This document shows, one piece after another, positions 55,676 to 64,000 of a stretch of DNA of 64,000 bases (within the stretch, counting starts at the first letter, position 1; the number at the start of each line of letters is the position of its first letter). Under the pieces are notes generated by a model, which made no database searches, was not told where the DNA came from, and saw nothing but the letters and a program-made list of their open reading frames with translations. The stretch spans positions 62,001 to 126,000 of the forward strand of contig CAYJLE010000003.1 of NCBI GenBank assembly GCA_964370985.1. The letters run 5' to 3'. The stretch comes from JAHDVS01 sp964370985. GTDB taxonomy: Bacteria > Actinomycetota > Thermoleophilia > Gaiellales > Gaiellaceae. The position numbers and the translations under genes were made by a program.

Positions 55676-55700
55676 GGGGGCGGGTCATGACCCGCCCCTA
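55676..55700. repeat. Palindromic element overlapping the GcvT-like stop
   Basis: 55677-55698 is a perfect 22-bp palindrome (GGGGCGGGTCA and its complement). On the minus strand it starts with TAG (55700-55698), the stop codon of the GcvT-like gene. It lies between convergent genes and is the most perfect copy in the window. Confidence 0.75.
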
Positions 55701-56807
55701 CGACTCGCGGGCGCGGCGCCGCTCGCGGTCGTAGACGGGGTGGCGGACGACCTCTCCCGGCACATCCTCGCCCCCGACCGAAGCGGTGACGCGCGTCCCC
55801 GGCTCGCGCAGGTCGCGGTGGAGCTTCGCGAGGCCGAGCGTCTTGCCGCCCAGGTACGGGGAGACGACCGCCTGGGTGACGAGGCCCACCTCGCGCCCGT
55901 CGACGGAGAGCCGAGCGCCGCTCGCGGCGTCGCCGCCGGATTCGAGCACGACGCTCGTCAGCCGCAGCGCGGCCTCGTCGCGGTCGTGCAGACAGCCCTC
56001 GCGGCCCTGGAAGTCGCCCTTGTCGAGGTCGACCGACCAGCCGAGCCCGCACTCGTAGGGCGACACCGTCGGGTCGTACTCGACGCCGCCGATGATGAAC
56101 CCGCCCTCGATCCGAAACAGGTCGAGCGCCACCATCCCGATCACGGCCAGCCCGCGCGGCGCACCGGCCTCGACGAGCGCGTCCCACAGGTTGGATGCCC
56201 GGTCCCGCTCGACCCAGAGCTCGTAGCCGAGCTCGGCCGTGTAGCCGAGGCGGGTCATGAAGACGGGGATGCCCGCGATCTCGACGTCCTCCCTGAACGT
56301 GTAGTAGGGGAACGCCGCGTTCGAAAGGTCGCTGCCGGTCAGGGTCTGGAGGATCTCGCGGCTGCGCGGCCCCTGGAGGCACAGGTGCGGTGTCGCGTCG
56401 GTGTGCTCCCTCACGGTGATGCCCGTGCCGGCGGCCCGCTCGCTGAAGATCTCGAAGTCGCGGTCGTTCGCGCCGCAGAAGCGAACCGAGTCCGGGGAGC
56501 GCATCATCACGGTGCAGTCGTCGACCATCTTCCCGTGCTCGTCGCAGAGCGCGCCGTAGGCGATCCGTCCGGGCTCGAGCTTCGAGACGTCCCGGGTGAC
56601 GATCCCGTTCACGAAGGCAAGCGCGCCCGGCCCGTCGAGGGAGACCTTGCGCAGCATCGTGAAGTCCATCAGTGCCGCGGCCTCGCGGCAGGCCCGGTAC
56701 TCCTCGAGCGTGTCCGTGACGACGCTCGGCGCCAAGTAGCCGAACAGATCCATCCACTGATCGGTCAGCGCCGTGAGCTTCCCGTAGAAGGCGGTCTCCT
56801 TGCTCAA
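55698..56807 (-). CDS. GcvT-family aminomethyltransferase
   Basis: A 369-residue protein of the glycine-cleavage T-protein family, which transfers one-carbon groups from a substrate to tetrahydrofolate. CREAAALMDFTMLRKVSLDG and ALAFVNGIVTRDVSKLEPGR begin the folate domain; YGALCDEHGKMVDDCTVMMR, LCLQGPRSREILQTLTGSDL, RLGYTAELGYELWVERDRAS and YECGLGWSVDLDKGDFQGRE are family features. The usual GcvT partners (GcvH, GcvP) are absent here, so it may demethylate another compound such as a methylamine derivative or DMSP-like substrate. TTG start with AGGAG upstream. Confidence 0.85.
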   Translation of the reverse strand: MSKETAFYGKLTALTDQWMDLFGYLAPSVVTDTLEEYRACREAAALMDFTMLRKVSLDGPGALAFVNGIVTRDVSKLEPGRIAYGALCDEHGKMVDDCTVMMRSPDSVRFCGANDRDFEIFSERAAGTGITVREHTDATPHLCLQGPRSREILQTLTGSDLSNAAFPYYTFREDVEIAGIPVFMTRLGYTAELGYELWVERDRASNLWDALVEAGAPRGLAVIGMVALDLFRIEGGFIIGGVEYDPTVSPYECGLGWSVDLDKGDFQGREGCLHDRDEAALRLTSVVLESGGDAASGARLSVDGREVGLVTQAVVSPYLGGKTLGLAKLHRDLREPGTRVTASVGGEDVPGEVVRHPVYDRERRRARES

Positions 56808-56875
56808 CGCGGTCTCCTCGGTCGTCGGGCCCGGCCGGCGTCCCCGGCCGCCGTCCCGCGTAGCCTACTGCGCAC

Positions 56876-57910
56876 GTGAAGTCCGTCGAGACCGCGAGCG
56901 GGGAGGCGAGCATGGCCTGGGACGAGCTGACGCCGGGCGACAGGATGATGGTGGAGGGGCTCTACTGGTGGGGGATTCCGTCGCTCTTCCGCTGCCCCGT
57001 CGACCCCGACCCGGCCGCGTGCGACGTCGCGCTCGTCGGCGTTCCGCACGCCTCCGGGAACGCCTCGACCGAGCGCGACCAGCACCTCGGCCCGCGAGCC
57101 GTCCGGCACGTCTCGGCGCTCCAGCGCCGCTACCACCAGGCGTTCGGGTTCTCCCCCTGGGACGCCTGCCGGATCCACGATCTCGGCGACGTCCCCTTCC
57201 CGGAGGCGAACGACAACGAGGCCTGCATCGAGCGGATCACCGCCTTCTTCCGCCGCATCGCCGAGGCGGGCGCCCGATCTGTCGCGATCGGCGGCGACCA
57301 CTCCGTCACCGGCGGGATCCTGCAGGGGCTCGCGGCGCCGTCGTCGCGCCTCACGGGCGGGCGCAAGGTCGCGCTCTTCCACCTCGACGCGCACATCGAC
57401 GCCTACGAGTCGATCCCGCACTGGCTCGGCGCCCGGAAGTCGGCGGCGCACTGGGCCAGCTACCTCGTCCGCCAGGGGCAGGTCGACGCCTCCCGCAGCG
57501 TCCAGATCGGCATGCGCGGGAATCCGCGTACCGCTGACTGGCTGGCGCCGAGCTACGGGCTCGGCTACGAGGTGATCCCGATCGAGCGCTACCGGGAGCT
57601 CGGGCCCGAGCGCTGCATCGAGCTCGTCCGCGAGCGCGCCGGGGACGCCCCCGTCTACATCACGTTCGACCTCGACTGTCTCGACCCGAGCGTCGCGCCC
57701 GCGGTCTCGAACCTCGAGCCGGCGTTCACCGGCTTCACGATCGACGAGGCGACCCGGCTCCTGCGCGGCGTGCGCGGCCTCGACGTGATCGGCGGCGACG
57801 TCGTCTGCCTGCTGCCGACGAAGGACTTGCCGAACCAGATCACCGCGATGGTGGCCGCGGCGATCGCGTTCGAGCTGATCGGCCTGGTCGCCGACCGTCT
57901 GGCCGCCTGA
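56876..57910 (+). CDS. speB: Agmatinase-family ureohydrolase
   Basis: A 344-residue Mn-dependent ureohydrolase. The metal ligands are visible: His142 in AIGGDHSVTGG, Asp171/His173/Asp175 in ALFHLDAHIDAYESIP and Asp265/Asp267 in TFDLDCLDPSVAPAVS. It removes urea from agmatine to give putrescine, or from a related guanidino compound such as guanidinobutyrate; the exact substrate is undecided. GTG start with TAGCCT (56861-56866) 9 nt upstream. It is divergent from the GcvT-like gene, with 68 bp between. Together with the decarboxylase at 32.4 kb it would complete arginine to putrescine. Confidence 0.88.
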   Translation: MKSVETASGEASMAWDELTPGDRMMVEGLYWWGIPSLFRCPVDPDPAACDVALVGVPHASGNASTERDQHLGPRAVRHVSALQRRYHQAFGFSPWDACRIHDLGDVPFPEANDNEACIERITAFFRRIAEAGARSVAIGGDHSVTGGILQGLAAPSSRLTGGRKVALFHLDAHIDAYESIPHWLGARKSAAHWASYLVRQGQVDASRSVQIGMRGNPRTADWLAPSYGLGYEVIPIERYRELGPERCIELVRERAGDAPVYITFDLDCLDPSVAPAVSNLEPAFTGFTIDEATRLLRGVRGLDVIGGDVVCLLPTKDLPNQITAMVAAAIAFELIGLVADRLAA

Positions 57911-58013
57911 GCCTCCGTCGCCGCGCCCGGGCCGGAAGCCCGTCGATGATCCGGCACGATCCCGACTCGGATCCGTCACACCGCTGTCCTTCCGCCCGGG
58001 TACGATCGCTCAC

Positions 58014-58238
58014 GTGAACGCGACCCATCTCGAGGAGGTCGAGAAGACGCTTCTCCTCATCTCGCACGCCCGCGAGCGGGCGGAGCGGTCGGCGCGGACG
58101 ATCAGGCGGGAGGGTGGCGCTTCGCGACTCGCGGTCGCGCTCGAGGAAGCCGACCGGCAGCTGCTTGCGATACACGGCGAGCTGATGCGCTCGTCGTACT
58201 TCGGCGACGCGCAGGATCAGCTCAAGCTCGCCGGCTGA
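58014..58238 (+). CDS. Small helical hypothetical protein
   Basis: A 74-residue protein, mostly two helices: ATHLEEVEKTLLLISHARER and RLAVALEEADRQLLAIHGEL, then MRSSYFGDAQDQLKLAG. No family recognised, but the composition and codon use are normal for the region. GTG start with TACGAT (58001-58006) 7 nt upstream, one of the cleaner leaderless promoters. Confidence 0.62.
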   Translation: MNATHLEEVEKTLLLISHARERAERSARTIRREGGASRLAVALEEADRQLLAIHGELMRSSYFGDAQDQLKLAG

Positions 58239-58240
58239 CG

Positions 58241-61200
58241 TTACTCGCCGGGCGGCGCGCGCTCGGCTTCGGTCGGTACCGGTGGCTCATCAGCGGCGAT
58301 TGTCTCGCCCGCAGCCACCTTCTCGAGCACGCCGTCAAGCGCCGGCTGGAGAACGACCGTGTGCTCGAGGATCCAGAGCACGCGAAGCAGCTCCTCGGTG
58401 AACGTAGCGGGCCAGACCGCCGGTCTGGCCTCGTCGAGCTTCGACGACCGCCGCCCGCCGCCGTCTCGCATCCGGTACTTCAGCCACGACCCGAGGACGT
58501 GCAGGCCCGAGACGCCGTACGACCAGACCGCCGCGGGCACCGGCGCGAACACGCCGTCCCCCACGTGCAGCTCCCGGCGCCCCTCGTCGTACGTGAAGGC
58601 GGTCGGATAGGACTCCGGTGTCGCGCCAACCGGTTGCATGCAGCGGGCTTCGCCCTGCGGCACGGCACCGGCATCGGCGCCGTCCGGCACGAGGCGCTCG
58701 CCGAACGTGTGGAGCCAGATCAGCCGTTCTCCGAGCTCGACAGCTTCGTGGAACAGCCCCGCGTCACGGGTCAACGGGATCCGGGGGCCGGGGATCGCGA
58801 GCTGCCCGGCGAAGCGAGCCGTGTAGCTCGGCGCCGAGAGCAGTGCGTAGCAGTACGAGAAGAGATCGATTGGCTCGACCGGCGCCCCGACCTCATGCTC
58901 GAGCTCCTCAAGCAGGCCGGCCGCCACGTTCGGTTCCGTGCACTTCGCGTCCCGCCAGAGTGGGATCACGTCCTTGCCACCGAACGAGCCGCGGAAGTGA
59001 TGCAGATCCGGAACGAGGTGCGTGACCGAGGCCGCCGGGCCCTCGCCGAGCACGTTCGTCAGCAGGCTGGTGAGATAGAGCTGCCGAGCGCTGGTGGTTC
59101 GCCAGAGCACTGGTTTCAGGAAGTCCCCCAACCGGCTGTCCGCCAGGCAATACTGGCGATCGAGGGTGCGGTACGCGTAGGCCACGGCGGCCGGGGGAGG
59201 CGAGCCCTCGGGCAGTCCGGCAAGAGCCGAGGCCCTGCCTGTGTCCGCCAGGAGAGCGGGATACGTCCGCGTCACGGTGCGGTCACGCGTCTCCCGGAAG
59301 AGATGCGGTCGCTCGTCGCTCGGAGCCTCGACCAACCTGCGCCAGCGGGCAGCAAGCGTTTCCCGATCCGGCCCTATCGGCCAGGTGCGCTTGAACTGTG
59401 CGCCGGAGTGTTGCCACGGGAAGAGATCGGTCAGCAGCGGCCACGAGAAGTAGTCGCCCCCGCCCTCGGGGAGGAACGGCTTCGTCCAGTCGGAGAAACA
59501 GTCTTGCCACTCGATGCTCGCGAAGCCCTCGACTGCATCGAGGGCGGCGAGCTTCGCCTCGCGTGAGCCCTCGATCCGGGCGTACCGGGCGCGGGCGGGT
59601 GTCTCGAGGTCGGGTTCGCCGTACCGAACACCGACGGCAATCGCGACCGGGGTCTGGATGTCGAACACGTTCTCGCTCCTGCGAGCGCCGAGGTTGTCGC
59701 CGCCGAGGTCGAGGATCCAGAGCTCGTCGAGCGTCTCGCGCATGAAGCGGCGCATGCCGGTGAACCCCGGCCCGCGGAGTTATGAGGAGGCGGTGATGAA
59801 GCTCACGACTCCCCTTGCCGGCGCGTTCTCGAACACCTTCCAGAGCGCCCAGCGCCAGAAGTAGACGTAGAGGTTGTAGAGGTTCTTCGCGTGCACCGGC
59901 GGGGCGTCGCGAAGGAAGTCGCCCAGGATCCCGTCGTTGCCGTAGCGCACCCAGCCGCCCTGCCGCGCGACGCCCTCTTCCTCGGGCTCGATCACCTGGC
60001 GGAAGTACGGCGGATTGCCGATGCACACGAGCACGGGCATCTCCGCCTTGACGCGGCGCGCCCGCTCGTTCTCCTCGGCGAGCTTGCGCTGGAACAGCGG
60101 TGCGTGCGCCAGCCCGGGCGGCGCCAGATGCGGCGATTCGAGCGTGTCCGTGAGGAAGACGCGGACGCCGTCGTCGGGGAGCGCGCCGCCCGCCTCCAGA
60201 ACCTGCTGGGACAGTCTCAGGTGTGCGACCGAGTACGAGCCGATCAGGATCTCGAAGCCGTGGAAGTTCTGCGCCATCACCGAGGCGCGCGCCGCTACGG
60301 CACCGCTGCCGTACGCCTCGCGGACCGATTCGATCCCGGAGCGGAGCGCCGCGAGCAGGTACGTGGCGGTTCCGACGGCCGGATCGAGGACGGTCACCTC
60401 GTCGCCCGCGAAGCCGAGCGGCTTGCCGAACCTGTCGCGAAGGAGTTCCGAGACGAGCGCCGTCTGGGCCTCGACGACCGCGGGCGGCGTGAAGTAGACG
60501 CCACGCTGCTTGCGCAGCCTGGGGTCATACGCGGCGAGGAAGTCCTCGTAGAAGTAGAGCCACAGGTCACGGCCACGGGCGTGGCGTGCGAGCTCCTCCG
60601 GTTGCACCGCGGCGATCGAGCGCTCGAGGAGCTCGACGGGTACCTCGACCTCGCGTCGCGCCGCGGGATCGGTCAGTACGCGGAGCACCTGGGCGAGGAG
60701 GCCGTGACGCTCGTCGAGGCGCTCGGGCGCGCGAGCGTGCAGGTCGGTCTCGCCTTCCACCCGGGCGAGCAGCAGCGCGTAGGTGAGCGTCTGGGCGTAC
60801 GCGTCCGCGAACTGGGCGTCATCAGCGTCGGGGAAGAACACGTCTCGCCACTCCTCGGCGAGTTGGTGCAGCGCCGAGCTCGGATCGGTGAGCGCCGTGC
60901 GCACGTTCTCTCGCAAGAGCCGGGTCAGCGGCGCGAGGAGCTCGGCGAGCGCCTTCGGCGTCGAGGGCACGAGCGGCTCCCATCCCAAGAAGTCGCGCAG
61001 GAGGCCCTCCAGAGCCAGCGCGCTCGGCTCCTGGAATGCGCCCGCGCCGTCGGCGATCACGTCTCCTTCGGCCCGAGCCACGGCACCGACGAGCTCGCCA
61101 CGGCGATAGAGAGCCCACTCGCTGCCGTCCGTGTACAGCACGTTCGGGTGATCCGCGAGCGCCCTGAACTGGTCGCGGTCGTGTCCGGTGAACACCCTCG

Positions 61201-61471
61201 CACGGGCTCCCTTCCCGGGGGCCTTCAGCTCCACGTGCCCCGCCAGGAGTCGATCGACGCTCACGCCGAGGTCGGGTCGTACGCCGAGGTCGGTTCGGGC
61301 CTCCGTTCGCGCCACGACGTCGAGACCGGTGGCCTGGCCGACCTGGGCGAGGAGCCGCTGAGTCGGCCCCTTGAGCTGATCCTCAGCCTGCGCTGGATTC
61401 AGGTCAGCGACGGCGAAGTTCGCAGTCAGCGTCTCGGCGAACTCGCGCAGAGCATCGAGAATCGTGGGCAT
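58241..61471 (-). pseudogene. Type ISP-like restriction-modification enzyme (nuclease-like region + N6-adenine methyltransferase), split by one TAA codon
   Basis: Full frame of 1,076 codons with one internal TAA (59782-59780, codon 564). The N-terminus has a PD-(D/E)xK-like set (VRPDLGVSV ... AGHVELKAPG). The methyltransferase shows RGVYFTPPAVVEAQ, VTVLDPAVGTATYL (motif I) and IGNPPYFRQ (motif IV, about residue 486). Just before the stop comes VVSFITASS, then after it LRGPGFTGMRRFMRETLDEL, WILDLGGDN and a 490-residue C-terminal target-recognition-like part. In relatives a Tyr follows ITxxS, so TAA probably replaces TAT/TAC. No helicase domain is present, unlike large LlaGI-type ISP enzymes. 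ATG with CAGAAT 7 nt upstream. If both halves are made, reassociation is possible. Confidence 0.8.
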
Positions 61472-61568
61472 GTTGCCTATTCTGTCAATCGGGGATGGCG
61501 GCGCTCGTCGGGTCGAGGGAGATAGCTAGACTCCGGTCGCCGCAGAGTCGGGGTGCGCCTCTCGGCCG

Positions 61569-61937
61569 TCAGGCCCGCAGCTTGCGAAACGCGTTCTTGA
61601 CGCGGATCAGGTCGCCGTCGAACTCGAACAGGTCGCAGCCGCGCGTGGCGACCTCGGCGCCGTCCGGGCCCGTCGTGACGAACGTCCAGTCGGCGGCGCC
61701 CCGGCTGCCGGCGACCCAGGACTCTGCGTCCTCGAAGCGTCCCTGCGGGTTGCGCGCGAGGAACGCCTCGATGCCCGCACGTACCTCCGCGCGACCCCGG
61801 TAGGTCGTACCCATGAGCTCGAGCCCCACCGAGGCTTGGAAGACGCAGTCCTCGGTGAAGGAGCTCATGATCGCGTCGATGTCGCGGTCGTTCCAGTCGA
61901 GCCGCTCCGCGCTCATCGCCATTTCACGCGTCGCCAT
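61569..61937 (-). CDS. SnoaL/NTF2-like small protein
   Basis: A 122-residue protein with the NTF2-like cone fold: LDWNDRDIDAIMSSFTEDCV, TYRGRAEVRAGIEAFLARNP and a strand-rich end GCDLFEFDGDLIRVKNAFRK. The N-terminal helix is shorter than usual. SnoaL-like proteins are isomerases, hydratases or binding proteins; no specific role can be given. ATG overlaps the Fe-S oxidoreductase gene by 14 nt, so it is the downstream member of that operon. Confidence 0.75.
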   Translation of the reverse strand: MATREMAMSAERLDWNDRDIDAIMSSFTEDCVFQASVGLELMGTTYRGRAEVRAGIEAFLARNPQGRFEDAESWVAGSRGAADWTFVTTGPDGAEVATRGCDLFEFDGDLIRVKNAFRKLRA

Positions 61938-64000
61938 CTGGCCTCCCTTCGCCGGTTCCTTCCTCCGCCCCCGCTGCCAGGGCGGCGGGCGGGAGGTCGA
62001 GCGCCTCGAGCACGAGCTCGGACAGCTCCCGCAGCTCGATCTCGGCGGCGTGGCCGGAGGTCTTGATCGCGTCCTCGTACATCGTCACGTCCTTCGGGCA
62101 CGCGACCGTGAAGAACTGGACGCCGCCGAGCGCGACCGCCTCGTCGATCCGGTTCTCGCTCGGGCGCTGCGCGCTCTCGTCCCGGAGCTCCTTCATCCAG
62201 ATGCGGCCGCCGCCGGCGCCGCAGCAGAACGAGTTGTCGCGGTTGCGCGGCATCTCGACGAGCTCGAGCCCGAGCGCCCGCATCACCTCCCGCGGCTGCT
62301 CGAAGACCCGGTTGTAGCGCCCGAGCGTGCAGGGATCGTGGTACGTGATCCGGTAGCCGAGCCGCCGCTTCGGGACGATCCGCCCGCTTCCGAGCAGCTC
62401 GAGCAGGAGCTCCGAGTGATGGACGACGTCGACGGCGCTCCAGCCCGCGCCCAGCTCCGGGTACTCGTTCTTGAGCGTGTTGTAGGAGTGCGGGTCGCTG
62501 GTCAGGATCCGCCCGAACTCGCAGCCCTCGATCGTCTGGATGTTCTCCTCGGCGAGCGACGTGTAGAGGCCCTCCTCGCCGACCCGGCGCACGTCGTTGC
62601 CGGCCGACTTCTCGGCGTCGTAGAGGATCCCGAAGTCGACGCCCGCGTGGTGGAGGATGCGGGCGAGCGCCTGCGTGTTGCGAATGTTCCGCGGGTCGAG
62701 CGAGGCGAAGTCGCCGACGAACCACAGCAGCTCGCAGGGTTCCTTGCGGGCGTCCTTGACCTCGAAGCCGAGCTCCTTCGTCCAGCGCGCCCGCTTGCGC
62801 TTCGCCTCGCCGAACGAGTTGCCGGACGTGTAGATCGTCTCGAGCGTCTGCTGGAGCTGGCCGTCCAGATCGCCCTGCTCGACGAGCCCCCGCCTGAGCT
62901 GGTTGATGATCGGGACGTGCTCGATCCCGACCGGGCAAATCTCGACGCACGCCATGCACTGCATGCACGACCACAGCGTCTCGGGCCGGATCGGGTTGCC
63001 GACGAGCGGGGCCGCGGCGTCGAAGCGCGGCTCGACCCCGAGCTGGGAGCGCAGGCCGAGCGAGCCCTCCGCGACCTCGCGCAGGTCGAGGATCAGGTCG
63101 CGCGGGGAGAGCGGGTAGCCGCTCTCCCGAGCCGGGCAGGCCTCGTGGCACTTCCCGCACTTCGTGCACGCGTCGAGCTGAAGCAGATGGCGAGGGGCGA
63201 AGTCGGTGATCCGCTGGTAGCCGACCTCCTCGGGCTTCGCGTCGGGCGGCAGCTCGATGAGGCGCCGCCCCGCCAGGTCGTCCCGCGTGGCGACGCTCGC
63301 GGGGCCCGCGAGCATGTGCACGGCTTTCGTGAACGGGATCGACGAGACGAAGCCGAGCGCGACCAGGCCGTGCACCCACCAGTTGACCCGGTGGGCCAGC
63401 TCGGCGGCGCCGCCGTCGAAGCCGATGCCGATGAAGGCCTTGCCGACCGCCCAGCCGATCGGCGACCAGGTCTCGAAGGCGGGGTCGGTCTCGGCGATCC
63501 GAAACGACTCCTGGAGGAACCCCGTGAGCGCGAGGAAGAACAGGATCCCGAGGAACGCCCGGTCGCCCAGCACGTAGCGGCCGCGCACGTCCTCGGGCCC
63601 GCCGTCGACTCTGCGGTAGTCGAGTCGGGGTGGCCGGGCGAGCCAGCGCCTGCCGGCGAGGAGTAGGAGACCGAGGACCAGGACGGCGCCGAAGACGTCG
63701 AGGAAGAGCGAGTAGGCCTGGTAGAACCAGCCCTCGAAGAATTCGAACCCGGCCGGGCCCGCGATGTCGTCCTGCACCATCAGGATCGCCGTCCCGACGA
63801 ACAGCACGAGGAAGCCGTAGAAGACGAACAGGTGGCCGAGCCCGGAGAGCGGATCGCGCCGGCGGATCCAGGAGTGCGTGAGGACGACCTTCGCCGTCCG
63901 TGCCAGCCGCTCCGCCGGATGGTCCGGCTCGGCCGGCCCGCGGCCCGCCCGGTACTTGCGTGCGAGCCGCCAGACGCCCCAGGCGAACACGCAGACCGAG
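61924..64000 (-). CDS. Membrane Fe-S oxidoreductase, HdrD/DsrK-like (5' end beyond window)
   Basis: At least 690 residues, open to the window edge. The N-terminal part has about five to six helices of the NarI/DsrM-like cytochrome or quinone-binding kind (GHLFVFYGFLVLFVGTAILM, FLDVFGAVLVLGLLLLAGR, FLGILFFLALTGFLQESFRI). Two 4Fe-4S motifs follow: CTKCGKCHEACP and CMQCMACVEICPVG. Two CCG domains come after, seen in YHDPCTLGRYNRVFEQPREV and NSFCCGAGGGRIWMKE. The organisation suits electron transfer between a membrane carrier and a soluble partner, as in heterodisulfide-reductase-related or glycolate/lactate oxidation complexes. Substrate unknown. Confidence 0.87.
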   Translation of the reverse strand, partial: SVCVFAWGVWRLARKYRAGRGPAEPDHPAERLARTAKVVLTHSWIRRRDPLSGLGHLFVFYGFLVLFVGTAILMVQDDIAGPAGFEFFEGWFYQAYSLFLDVFGAVLVLGLLLLAGRRWLARPPRLDYRRVDGGPEDVRGRYVLGDRAFLGILFFLALTGFLQESFRIAETDPAFETWSPIGWAVGKAFIGIGFDGGAAELAHRVNWWVHGLVALGFVSSIPFTKAVHMLAGPASVATRDDLAGRRLIELPPDAKPEEVGYQRITDFAPRHLLQLDACTKCGKCHEACPARESGYPLSPRDLILDLREVAEGSLGLRSQLGVEPRFDAAAPLVGNPIRPETLWSCMQCMACVEICPVGIEHVPIINQLRRGLVEQGDLDGQLQQTLETIYTSGNSFGEAKRKRARWTKELGFEVKDARKEPCELLWFVGDFASLDPRNIRNTQALARILHHAGVDFGILYDAEKSAGNDVRRVGEEGLYTSLAEENIQTIEGCEFGRILTSDPHSYNTLKNEYPELGAGWSAVDVVHHSELLLELLGSGRIVPKRRLGYRITYHDPCTLGRYNRVFEQPREVMRALGLELVEMPRNRDNSFCCGAGGGRIWMKELRDESAQRPSENRIDEAVALGGVQFFTVACPKDVTMYEDAIKTSGHAAEIELRELSELVLEALDLPPAALAAGAEEGTGEGRPDGDA

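Noticed and set aside
1..64000. tRNA, rRNA, CRISPR arrays or insertion sequences
   Set aside because: I found no cloverleaf-like sequence, no rRNA segment, no regularly spaced direct repeats and no transposase. A dedicated scan would be needed to exclude a small RNA gene.

Overview
The window is very GC-rich and densely packed. It holds about 65 protein-coding genes on both strands, joined by 1-20 nt gaps and GTGA/ATGA-type overlaps, and I found no rRNA, tRNA or CRISPR array. The gene content points to an actinobacterium, most likely a deep-branching one (Thermoleophilia/Gaiellales-like is my inference): a NucS mismatch endonuclease, a maltokinase, PPOX/F420-type split-barrel proteins, DUF5808, the purL/purS/purQ arrangement and many apparently leaderless genes. 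Nothing in the window fixes the species.

Layout. 0-2.3 kb: purF (cut by the window edge) and purL. 2.4-9.5 kb: mixed housekeeping and unknown genes (EamA, GNAT, MFS, glyoxalase, LOG, DUF4389). 9.6-15.5 kb: a purine operon on the minus strand, purD-purE-(secreted amidase)-purB-purC-purS-purQ-DUF5808. 15.7-20.8 kb: a glutamine-synthetase-like ligase followed by a glutamate synthase split into three proteins (GlxBCD/MgsABC type) and an unknown 163-residue protein. 20.9-23.4 kb: NucS, a cupin and a VapBC module with a clear operator. 23.4-27.1 kb: an accessory patch with a DNA adenine methylase and unrecognised phage-like genes, bracketed by 53-bp inverted repeats. 27.2-33.8 kb: class III alcohol dehydrogenase plus MBL hydrolase, a PPOX protein divergent from a MocR regulator, and an FAD oxidase with an Orn/Lys/Arg decarboxylase. 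33.9-37.4 kb: glycosyltransferase, maltokinase and SIS protein. 37.4-40.1 kb: a minus-strand operon (small UGA-containing gene, PPOX, VOC, ADH, GNAT). 40.2-51.2 kb: ADH, PuuB-like oxidase, a polyamine-type ABC transporter, two class III aminotransferases and an M20 hydrolase. 51.3-54.6 kb: a MacB-like ABC exporter. 54.6-64 kb: small exported proteins, a GcvT-like protein divergent from an agmatinase, a broken type ISP-like restriction-modification gene, and a membrane Fe-S oxidoreductase cut by the window edge.

Two themes connect the genes. The first is nitrogen and polyamine handling: a basic amino acid decarboxylase, agmatinase, a Pot-type importer, a PuuB-like oxidase, aminotransferases, a GS-like ligase and the split glutamate synthase could together move nitrogen from arginine or polyamines to glutamate. 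The second is de novo purine synthesis, in two gene blocks.

The most striking observation is at 39832-40119. A 95-codon gene, first in a tight operon, is read straight through an in-frame UGA. The UGA would create a U-G-A-C (UxxC) redox motif, is followed at once by a hairpin, and the true downstream stop lies one base before the next start codon. This is a candidate selenoprotein. Other items worth attention are a family of palindromic intergenic elements whose first three bases often serve as the TAG stop of the neighbouring gene, a recurrent leaderless promoter layout (-10 element 6-11 nt from the start codon), CTG start codons in CTGA overlaps, and a single TAA codon that splits an otherwise intact restriction-modification gene.
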